Source: Symsagittifera roscoffensis (Eukaryota; Xenacoelomorpha; Acoela; Convolutidae). Taken from it: a stretch of DNA of 64,000 bases. The DNA lies in assembly GCF_963678635.1 (NCBI RefSeq), contig NC_087063.1, positions 46,542,101 through 46,606,100 on the forward strand, written 5' to 3'. The number at the start of each line of letters is the position of its first letter. Position 1 is the stretch's first letter. This document shows positions 11,701 to 23,700 of this stretch, piece by piece. A program made the position numbers and the translations under genes. The notes beneath the pieces were generated by a model. That model had not been told where the DNA came from. It saw only the letters and a program-made list of their open reading frames with translations, and made no database searches.

Positions 11701-14700
11701 AGCAAGAGTTCAGGCACTTGTCAAACTTCAATGAAAGTTCTCAATCGCATGACAGGTCGAACAGTAAGAAACACTTCAACGAAAATAACGATTATCATTC
11801 ACCTTACCAGATCCACAACTTTAGTGATGATGACATTCCAGGAGACTATACCGATAATGAGTGTGAACTTGCTAATTTAAACTAGATCAGTCTCCGTCTG
11901 AACCAAAAATACAATTATATATTAATTTATACCAACATCCCGTCGGAGACAAAAATAAAAATAACGGTCTGGAAACTCAATTTCTACTAGACACTGGAGC
12001 AACATGTTCGCTTATTAATTTTGACAGTTATGAACAATTTTGTAAAATACAGCCTCTACAGTTGAATAAATCTAGATCAAACACAGTTGCTGTGAATGGA
12101 GAAAAACTTAAACTTATAGGTTATACTAATTTTGAATCAACTTTTGGTACAAACACTGATAATCCGGTAAAAATCAAAGCATGGATTTCAGCCGAGAACG
12201 GATGCCATCTAAATATATTAGGAATGGATTTCATTTCTCACAACTTTAAATCGTTAAATTTTCCAAATTTAAACTTAGAATTAAAACAATACCCAGATAT
12301 AACAGTTCCTATCAGTGTTATAAGAAGCAAAAGTTATCCATATCTAAGCTTTTATCAAAATGTACTTCTTGATAAAAATATAACTATTGCACCAAAATCA
12401 TCCCGCGTAATTTCAATTTCTCCAGCAGGCATGGTTTTCAAAGTAGGAACATCGTTTAGAATTGATAAGTCCTTAGAACAAAAAGGCATTAATGCAAAAA
12501 GCACTTATTGTAGAAATGAAGTTAAGTCAATGCCTATCGTACTAAAAAATTCCAGAGAATCAAAAGTAGATATAAACAAAGGTGTAATAGGCCAAACGTT
12601 TGAAAACATAGAAATAAAATAAACCCGTTTCTTCGTGCTTTAAAACATTAATTTTCATTAAAGCTTTTATAACGCTTTAACTTTGTTATTTTACCTAACA
12701 TTTTGTATACTGAGCAGTAAATCTAATTTAATCTTACTAAAAAATAAGATTACGAGTATTATCCAACAAATATACTACAATGAACAGCGGTTCTGTATGA
12801 CACCTAAGGGGATATGCCAAAATGCATGAACACGGATTTAATTCTTAACCGAGATCGAAAACAGTCAAGTACGCTTACAATTTTGGACCATCCTCAGAAT
12901 CAAATAAAGATAGAGGGATCGGAAGCCAATGGCTCAGACAAAAAAAAGTTTTTCGACTTCAATATATTTGCAAAAAAACTGCAAAAGGCCAGGAGTTTCA
13001 AATATTACAGTGTTACGAGTCTATAATGAATTCATTTTCAGGCGGTTTTATTAACTGAAAATTCAGTATTAAACTTAAGGGAATGTCAAATTACCCTACG
13101 TGCAATAACGAGAATTAATAGAGTGAAACCTTTGATGAAAGAACTAGCCAATGTAAGATTGTAACAAACTCATTCTGCGAAGTTAATTTGCACCATCGGA
13201 TTCCTCTTAGGGCCCAAGTAGGGACCGATGACAATAATTATCATCTTTGTAGTTTTCAAGTTACAAAATGCAAACTAGAAGAAATTCATCAAAAAGGGAG
13301 ATATCACCTCCTTTCTTCTCAACACATTGATAAAAATTTTCATCAATATTCTTTATCAAAAAATGGGCGAACAACGTTTTTCGACCCGACCCGCCGCAGA
13401 TTTATGCCAGCATTTGTTGGTGGCTTCATGTAGCCTTTTTAAAATTATGGTACCATATTCTTTAAACAACGCAAGTGCTTGTTGGTGGCTGTATGCAGCC
13501 TTTGAGACTCTTATGATTCACTCCTCACAATTTGGCCAAAATATCAATTCGGTAGCCCAAAATCCACAACATGCAGGCATTTAAACCCTCAAAAACAACA
13601 AATTTTCAGAAGCAACACTTTGAAAATTGGACCACATCATCCTTAAGATTGTTTACGTTAAATTTTTGCATCATAAAGTTCAGGATGACTTTCTGTACTA
13701 AAGATGTGAACATGGATTGATGCAGAGGATTAAAACCAAAGATAAACTAATAAACTTATCTTTTTGAAAACTATACAGTTTGCAAATTGTCTGTTTAATT
13801 TTCCTTTTCTACGATATTTCATTTTGATTTGATTCTAATTTAAATCTTTTGTTTTTTCTATCAAAAAATGTAACAAAAATTGCTGGTTATGACAACCAGG
13901 TGGACATACTTTTATATTAGGGGTTAATTAATGCCTAAAATTTCCATTTTTGCTTTAACTACATAAGTTTAATATCTGAGCTTAACTCAGTGTCGGAAAA
14001 TGCTTTATTCCTGTGGTTAATAAACACCATGATCGTCTTTCTTCATTTGTATTCCTGTGGTTAATAAACACCATGATCGTCTTTCTTCATTTGTTTTCCG
14101 TGGTGGGTTTGTGTGAAACCACAAGATTATATTTTCCACCTTTTATATATATACAATTTTACACTTTGTCCTTCATTGTTCAAAGATTTGATAATTAGCC
14201 CTAATATCCGAATGTAATTCGGGATTTTGAAAATTTGGTCATTTTTTATTGATGTTTAGCAAATGGAATACGACCCAATTTTAAACTGGAACTGCAGAAA
14301 TTCAGACCCAGCACCAGAGGAGTTTAAAAGAAAGCTGCCTCGCAGGAAGAAACAACGAAAACCTGTAGCAGTACAATCTTTGTCAATGGACGACGGGTTA
14401 AATAAGAATCCTCGCAATTTTCCCAATTTAACCCAAAGATTGGAACTGCAGAAGTGCAGAGAAACCAAATTGGATACGGAAAATCCAAAATATATAACGA
14501 GTTTAAAGTACTCAATAAAGGAAAATTATAACAGATGGAAACTACCATCGTTCATTGAAGTCGTCAATTCAATGACAATGGAAAAGGCGATGATGCCTAT
14601 CGACTTCATAACCCAGCCAGAAGTGGTTATAAAGAACGAAAACAACTTCTGGAAATTAAAGAAGAGGGAGGAACACGGCTACATCCTCAAGGCAGGAGGC

Positions 14701-17700
14701 ACGCAAGTCACCATCCCGTTCGAGGGAATAACTGCTTTTCCGAACCATATAAAAAACAGACAGGAAGAACAGGACGACATTCAACAACTTACGGACGGAA
14801 TGAGCAGACTACGAATCAAAAACAAAATTAAAAAGAAGAAAATCGTGAAGTTGCAACAAAAACTTGAGGCTTCACAGAGGAAGATAGCGATCCTCAGATC
14901 ATACAATGTGGAGCTAGAAGCCGGAAGGAAGCTCTAGATAAAACCTAACTTATCTTTTCAACCTTTTCATTTGATGTTCTTTTTAAATTTTATAACTATA
15001 GTATTTAACCAGTAAAGTGTTTAAATTTTCACCATGGTAACTGTAAGAATCGAACAGCTTAATTTTCTAAAAAAAGGGGTGAGTTGTAGTATTGCGAAAT
15101 ACTACACATACACAAAAGACCATTGTCTTAATTGTTTATTTAACGACCCAATTCTATATTGGAGCGTGCCATTTAAATTAAAGCCTCTTTTCACTAAATC
15201 AGATATTGACTGATTTACTCTTTTTAGGACTATAAAATCTTGTTTTGAAAATCCACTCCTTTTTAAATACTTGTCCAATTTTTCTCATTTTTTCATGCTC
15301 AATATTTTAAAAGGGCGGCGATTATTAATACGTCCCTTTTAACTTAACTTGAAACAAACTGGATAAATATTTAGCAGTCTCGCCGGCTGCACTGAAATTC
15401 TCCTTGCTTTGATTAAGCAGAGGTGCACCTGCAATATGATGCATCAGAGAGAGTAATATGAATTTTTAATAAGACAAACTGAAGGCTGCGGTTTTCATCA
15501 AAGGGGACTAATAAGTTGAAGATATTTGATTTGAAAAAATCAAATAAAAACTAGTTGAAAATTCCCTTATTAAAAAGGGAGAACAAAGGAGCAGGTGAAA
15601 TCTGAATAATTAAAGATTGAATCAGCCGCCGGTTTATGCTTACGAGCAAAAGGACTGGCCTGAAATCTTCAGTGTTTCATTTTGCTCAGTAAGCAGCAAG
15701 TCAGATCTCTTCAGTCAGATCTTTTCAAAATAAATAATTTTTCTTTTCTGCCTTTACAATAAAATTAAACTAGCCTTTTTCACAAATAAAATAGAGAATA
15801 AATTCTCATTTAAAGTTCGATAAAATTATAAATCGAGATACTCGAGAGACCCACACCTGAGGAAGTCTGGACTACAAGTACCCTAAGGACTACGGCAAGA
15901 CGATTCAGACGACCCAACCAGAAGTGCTGACTTGGACAAAATCAAGGGCAACCATACATACTAATCAGGCACCGACCTTAGTAAGAAGATAAAATTTTGA
16001 TGAACAAAATAAGATTAGCTCAACCTCCCCTCATAGGTATATTTCTTTAAGCTGTTCGATTCATTTATATAATCTAATAACCCAGTGCTTTGTATCTAAC
16101 CAACTAATTAATTCATACCTTTTCTAACTATTGTTTCTACTCTAACTTTTGTCAAGACAACTTGACGATCTAAGGTGAGACTTATAACTTAGGATAAAAT
16201 TACTAAGCATTCAACCAGCAATGAGCGCTTAGTAAAACTCAAACTTTAAAATTTGAATGAAAATAAACAGAGGCGAAGCTGAGCTTCGCTCCACTTGCGA
16301 TACAAATTTAAATTATGATTTAAAACAAAGATTAAAAAAAATACTTCAAAAATTGTGGTTGTCAAAAACTTTTTCAACACGCCTAAAAAGCCCGGAAAAA
16401 AAATTGCCAGCATCATCAACTTCACAAAAACCTTTCAGAAGGCTAGAAAGAAACCAATATTTCAAAAAAATCATTTCTAGTTTAAAAAAGTCCCGGACTG
16501 ATTCGAACCGCAACCCTTTGCGGTCTCAAGCAGTTGGGTTACCTCTACTCCAGATGCGCCTGGTGGTTAATTGAATTTTAATTTATAATAACCAAGCGGT
16601 AACAAAGCCTGGGCGGAAACCTTTTACTCCGAAAAATTTGATGTCCCTTTTCCACTCAGAACACAAGCACGCATATAAAAACTTTTCGATCCCCAAACGA
16701 CGCAATAGGAGGCCACTAGGTCGATATAAATTAAGCCGATAAAAAACAAAAAAGGAAAAAAATAAATTTTCACATACCGAGCTAGTAAAATTACACCCAA
16801 TGTAACAAACAAGTTCAATTCGGCCAAAATACTTAAAGCAACTACAGTGAAAAATGTTTGAAGCAAAAAATGATTCTTAGATGTGGCAACTAAGCCAAAA
16901 AAATATAGGCAGACAAATAATAGGCTGTAAATTTTTTGAACCGTAATATTTCAGATTTGAACCCAGGACTATTGCCATCCAAGGCATAATCGTTACCTCC
17001 AGGACAAACGCGCAGGAGACACTGAGAAATTTGAAATCATTATGAACCACGGTATCACGAGGAGTCCTGTGAACTATGTTATTTACGGGAAAAAAGTCTA
17101 GTACCCGACTGCAATATCCTTCGGAAATCAGAAACCAGAAGTCAAACCGCGAAAAAGTAAACTTGAGCCCCAATATATAACATGTAAGAAACACGAGAAA
17201 AAACTCATCGCGAGCTATAGAAGAGTCTTAACTACGTTCATCGACTCTTAGAAAAAACTGGCTTGGTCTCGGATTCAAACGTTTGACCATTCGCGAAACA
17301 ACCCCGCTTTGTACCACCACACTACTAGAACATAGCCCTCAACTTCGAATTTCAAAGAAAAAAATGCCGTTTAAGCTCTTTGAAATTCTAGAACAATTTA
17401 TGATTGACGCTTTTTTGATAACATGAACCCAACTAGAAAAAACTAGATCAATAGGTAAAGTTTTTTCTTCCACTGCAAATCTAAAAAAATTAAATTCCAC
17501 TTTCGAAACTAGAAATCGTTCACTTTTTGCGCCATTTTCACGTTCGCATTTGGAGAGTGCTACTCACGTCGCTTTCAGCAGATGAATTTCATTTGAACTC
17601 AAAAAGTGCATATATACCTAAGTGCATTTATAAATGCATCAATATGTATGAATGCACATCTGTAGTTATTAGAGACTTTTAAGACTTTTCCTGAAAAAAA

Positions 17701-20700
17701 ATCAGCAAGACCTATTTAAGAGTCTTCACTACGTTCATTACTCTTAACTAGACCCACATTTTCATGAAAACTTTTTTCATTAAAAAAGAAAGCTATCAAA
17801 TGATTCAGTTACCAAAAACTATTCCAGACCAGTTTGCCCTGCTACGAGCAGTCTTGTTATGCTAGTTGGAGCTACGATAAAAACCTATTAAAGCTGAGTG
17901 AAGTTGAGATGCTAACCTGTACATATCTCCAGCATATGGTCAAAATAGACGCCAGCTCAAAAGGCGAGATATCTTCGAACGTATTCTGCAGAATAGCCAG
18001 TTGTTTCGGAATAAACTGCGATTCCTCCATCATAGCTAGAAGACGCTTCGAGTAGAATAGATTTTTAGCATTTCTTTCTGTGTCTGGACTGCGATTTGAT
18101 TCCCAAAACGTGATTATCACATGCAGAAGAGAAGATAGTACGGATAAGATATGGCATAGCATGGGTCTAGCTTGAGCCAGTAAGTCCACAAGAGCCCAGA
18201 GGATTGGATTGTTATCGAAGAGGTTGAATAACTTGATGTTCCTGTCTTGAAAACAAAAATAGCAAAATAGTGATTAGTATCTAGACACGAGCCCCATATT
18301 TTAAGTTTCAACACTGGCGAAGGTGCGCTTCGCACACACTTGCGAGAACACAATCAGAAAGCAGCTCTATCAAGTGAAATAAGAAAAAAAGAGAAATAAG
18401 CCCGGAATTAGAAAAAAACTCGGCTACGTGTAGGATTCGAATTTGCGACCTACTGCAATCAGGAGATTTTGAGTCTCACGCACTATCCACTCAGCCACGC
18501 AAGCTTAACAACAGAGAAACACTAGTCACGAATAAAGCAGCTACATATGCTAATTAATTGTCAAGCAATTCAGCAAAAGTGGCACCAAATTCAAAAATAC
18601 TCAATTTTGCAAGTAATAATTTGAAATATAACAAACTGAAGGCATCCACAACGTTGCATATAACAACTAGCAAAGAATAAAGCCACAATTACGTATAAAT
18701 GATGCATTTTGATTGCGATATATTGCGTTAAAATTGCGATATATTGAGTTAGAAAATTTCTGAAATCGAGTTTTCATTATTGGAATGTTGTTTGAAACAA
18801 ATACTTCATTTAATGATTTAAAAATGCATCAACTGTGTTAAATTAGGGGCACTTAGCATAGTGGTAAGGCGTTCACTTTAGAATCGTCAGATCGTGTAAT
18901 CGATCCCATGCCATGGCAATGATAGTGTGTGAGGACGAGCTCTCACTTGACCTCTAGCTCCAGGTCTACCACAACCTGACCAAATTTGGCTGCAAAAGTG
19001 GTACCACGTGAAAGTTCTAGACGCACAAAAACGGCCTTGAGTCGCAAAAAAGAGCTTCTCTCAACAAAATAACACAGTCTGGAATGTGGGGAAATAATAC
19101 AAACGGACTATCCTCGACACGACTGTTAAGGCCTACTGATAGCTCCTCTGCGATTCGCAGGAACTACAATTAATTATAATAATTATTATTAAATTAATAC
19201 TATTCGAATGTCAAAGCACATGCTATGAGAAAAATCTGTAAAGGTGCACCAAACGTGGGACCAATATTTGCGAATTTGCGACTTAGGTTGGAAAAAAAAG
19301 AAGATGGTTCGCACCAGGGGCGGATTTAGGGACCCCTGCCAACCCAAAGGGTCCCCCCTTTGGTACTTTTTGAGAAATCAATTTTTGGCCGATCGACCCT
19401 AAAATTTTTCTAAAGGCACCAATATATATTAATTTTTAGGGGGAGCGCGCGCAAAAAAAACGCGTTTTTTTTTGTCAAAATTTTCCAAAAAGTGCCCAAA
19501 AACGGCTTTTTTGACCTGTTTTTTTTCAAAAATTGCCTGCTGCGCAGAAAATTTGGCCAAAACAGGGTCTTTTTACCGCTTTGGCAGAGCTCGGAAAATC
19601 AATCTGATCGACCTAAAAAAAAAGTCGTATAAATTTTCGAAAATTTTTTGAAAATCCGCCCCCCCCCCCTCGAGAAAATCCTAGATCCGCCCCTGGTTCG
19701 CACTACTAAACTCGTTTCGCAAGTGTAATTAAGGTGTTTTAGGGTTTCCATTAAGGGGTTCTAAAAATCGACAAGCATCTATAGTTCTTATGATTTAAAT
19801 AGCTTTATTGAATTATTATTACTGAAGATTTTCAAAAAAAAGAATAAAATTTCATAAAAAGATCGTTTATTTCAAAAACTAACTTTCAAGTATTCTGTTT
19901 CCAGGAAATAATATTTGACTTGACAGAAGTTATTTTATATACTTACCCAAATATGGCCTTTCCAATGTCAAATCTCCCCACTGGTTTACAGTATACGCGG
20001 TTTGACCACATGCAAACTCAGCAACTGCCTTTGCAAGACAAGCCATGGTATTGTGATCCAACAATGCAGACGATTGATTCGATGGTTCTTCCTTTGTATC
20101 AGTGAAATCCTTACCCGCAACTACTGTTACTAAACCGATTATGAACGATATGTTATTTTCAGCTTTCCAAGTGTTTTCATTGTTATTATTTTCATCAATC
20201 TGTATTTGCTTCAAATTATTGGCGCGCAACAGTGGCAATGGAGTTGAAGAGCACTTCGTCCTATTTATGTATCGATTTTGTTGTAATAAACTAATGTACG
20301 TACTGGGATCCTCCTCTTTCGTTTTGCCAGAAGTGCCTGAAGATAATTTGAAGAGTTATTTGACGTTGACGCTTTCTAACTTTAACACAGAAGCGAAGCG
20401 GAACTTTTCATTTCATCTGGACTATTTTAGCATCCAAAATTCTGCCACAAAGCATACAGATACTTTTTGTGCCGAATCAATGGTTTTTCAAACGTACGTA
20501 CTAAGCGTTCGGGGAAAAATGCATTATAATTGGACAGCATCAGTAAATTAGAGATACAAAACGCTCAAACGAGTAAAACAAAAATTTAATTGCGGCAAAA
20601 GAATTGCCTTTCATCAAATCAATTTCCGTCTGATTCAACCTGAAAACCAAAAATAATCAGAAATTTTTTTTCAATACTTTAAACTTTTTGATTTTTTTTG

Positions 20701-23700
20701 AACCCGAAACACGAGTAACATAATTAATTTGATAACACCTTTTAGAAGGTGGGAAAGAACAAAAACAGAATCACGCCAAAATTAATAAATATAGCCAACA
20801 GAAAATTGGAAAAGAGTCGATTAACGCAAGTGAATAGGAAAAAAAAATACAGACTACTTTTTTGAAAAAATCTAAATTTCCAAATACAAGGTAAAACACC
20901 GATGCCCTTAAAGCTCTTTGAAACATTAGAAAAATTTATCATTGACACTTTTTGGCACAGACGCGAAGCTCAGCTTTGCACCACTGGCAATACAAAACTA
21001 GAAAATTTTTTTTGAAAAGGTCGAAAAAACCAGATCTATCAAAATGAAATCTTGTTTTGAAACACAAACATACCAAGAAATTATAATATGAAATAAGCAT
21101 CGGAAGATAATGTTCCCAGCGGTAACCAAGCCGAAAATACCTTGTCAGAAACCATTTCAGTCAAAAAAAAAGTCAACAAGACTTAAAACTCATGAAAAGC
21201 TAATAAGTCCATTTCCCCTCAAAACACACAAACGCTCAAAAAACTATTTGCTTTGCTCGTCTAATGAACCATTATGAGGCCACTAAGCCGATATATTATA
21301 GGCCGAAACCTAATGATCCATAAAAAAGCAAAAAAAATTAAGACTAATAAGACGGTAATAAGTCCCCCTCACTCTCAAAACACAGACAAGCATACACAAA
21401 CTTTTATTGCTCGTCGAAAGACGCAGTAGGAGGCGAACAAGCCGATACAATATAGGCCGAAACCTATCAAGCCGAAAAAAATTGTTGTCATGGAAAACTT
21501 AAACTTAAATTCTATTAAGATTTACAGCATTCTGTTCGATCCGGAAGTGAGAATTAAGAAATACTTTCGTTGAAACAACTCGAAATTAGTTCACTAAGCC
21601 AGCCAATAAACAAACAGGCCGAAATCATTTGGGCAGAATGGACTTTTTACGCGAAAACAAAAACAAAAAAAGAAAATATACGATGTCAAGTTTAGTCAAC
21701 GATGTCAAATTACAAACAGTATAATAGAACTATATTAGAACACAAAAAACTTAAAAACACAAATCTACAACATGGCAACAAGACATAAGCATACAAATAA
21801 AAGCCGATATTTTTTTGGAAAAGTAATATTTCCTGTTTGAATACAACAAAAACAGGTCCGGGTCCGATTCGAGTCGAAGATCTTTGCCGCCCCAGGCGTA
21901 TTCGTTAACTCCAGAATAAGTGTGCCGGAGACGCTTAGAATTTTGAATTCATTATGAACCAAGATACCAAGTGATTTAAGTAAATCTGTTGAAAAAGTTG
22001 TTAACCCGACAAAAAATCTTAATTAGGATTTGATAACGCTTGCTAAGCGCAAGCGTAAAAAAAATTACGCAATTTGAGAAAACTAGAATCGCCTAATCTC
22101 AATCTGCTAATCTTAATCGGCTAATTAATATCCAGTTTCGAAACCAAAAGTCGATCACATTTTTGGTAACCTTCACACTTTCGCTGTTTGATAGTGGAGT
22201 TTGCCTTCATTTGAACTAAATAAAATAACTGCATTTAGAAAAAAAATTCAAAACCAAACCGCTAAAAAAAACAAATTCGCACCTGAACAACTTTTAAGAC
22301 GTTTCCTGAAAACACCGAAAAAATCATAACGACCTACCTTAGAATCTGAACGAAATTTATCAACCCTTATCAAATACGATCCACTACACCACTTGCGATA
22401 CAAAACAAACATGAAAAAAAAACATCCAAAAAAGTTGGTGAACCAAAAATTTTGGATGGCTCGATAAAAGACAACAAGGGGCCAGCTAAAGCTTGAGGTA
22501 CGTTTTTGATGTTTGGGGATTTCGTTACACTGATGCGGGATAAAATGGGTTATTTAAAAAAAAGACTGCCAAAAGCCTTAGTTCTGTCTCTACTAGATTA
22601 AGTGAAATTTTGAATTAACATGAAAATTTTTTAGATCTTTGAATTTCCAGAACAATTTAATTTTGACACTTTTTTGATTTAATTAACCAAAAAACTGGAT
22701 CAATAGGTAAATTAATTATTCCGCTGGGAAATCTTACAATCCAATTCCACTTTCGAAACTAGAAGTCGATCACGTTTTTCGTGACCTATACACTTTTGCC
22801 GTTCGATAATGGAGTTCAAAGGAAATTAACTGAAATTAAGAAGTCATAAGTCCAACAGCAAAAGAGTAAATTTGAGCCTGATTAAAATTTATGGCTTGTC
22901 CTAAAAAAACCATCATCACCTATAAAACAGTTTGAACTACATTCATCAACTCGTAACAAAAGAATGATCAGTGGACATGCATCAGCTTAAACAAAAAAAA
23001 ACAAGAACTTCCTTTAAAAATTTTAAAGCCCCCTCTGAAACTACAATGATCAACACTTGGAACTACCATTATTTCTGCCTAAAGCACAAGAAAAATCCGT
23101 GATTGAGCAGACAAACAAAAATCCGACAATTCAATTTTAACTGGAAAACATTTGAATTTCATACATTATGATAAAAAAACAAGGTACTGGGAAGAACCCT
23201 TAAAGCTGCTGAGGTTCAAAATGAAGCAAGTTCAATTTATTGTAAGAAAAGTTGTTTACGGGGAAAAAGTCTAAATCCCGCTTACAAGACACTTGCTCTC
23301 GCAAAAGTATAAATCCTGTTCTCCCTTTAAATTACTTATTATGAAGCAAAAAAAGAGAAATAACATACGAAACCATTCAAGACAAGCTGCATCTTAACAA
23401 ATGTTAGATATGGGCATGTAAAATGGTGAAGACTCCTTAGTCCTTTAATAAAACCCACGCTTTGGAAAGTGAGCCGATAAAAACTACGCAGACAAAAACT
23501 AATTTAACAATTCAAGTCACGCTGATTTTACAAAATTGTATTTTATTCGCCAAAAAATATGCTCCTTTTATTCTTAGATTACAAAACCATGTAATTTTTG
23601 CATTTTTAGAAATTTATAACGAACGAACCAAATCGAAAAAAAACACCATTTCTTTTGACACAGAAGTCTTTTTCATATTCGAAGTTGGCACTTTATTGTT

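Larger units (their letters stand above)
6482..16240 (+). mobile_element. LTR retrotransposon encoding Gag, protease and a third ORF, without RT
   Basis: Two LTRs of 1.15 kb differ by a single noticed indel (an extra G near 15509), so insertion was recent. Flanking ACTC (6482-6485 and 16237-16240) fits a 4-bp target duplication. A TGG-starting primer site follows the 5' LTR and a purine tract precedes the 3' LTR. The internal 7.4 kb holds a 3.1-kb non-coding leader, gag (10791-11885), protease in the -1 frame (to 12622), 1.6 kb of non-coding sequence and ORF3 (14263-14937). No reverse transcriptase, RNase H or integrase motif is present in any frame, so it must borrow these from an autonomous relative. 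It sits in INTS5 intron 6, antisense to the gene. Confidence 0.92.

Noticed and set aside
20102..20551. 149-codon plus-strand ORF
   Set aside because: Starts with an ATG but lies opposite INTS5 exon 5, is hydrophobic by mirror composition, and has no family resemblance.
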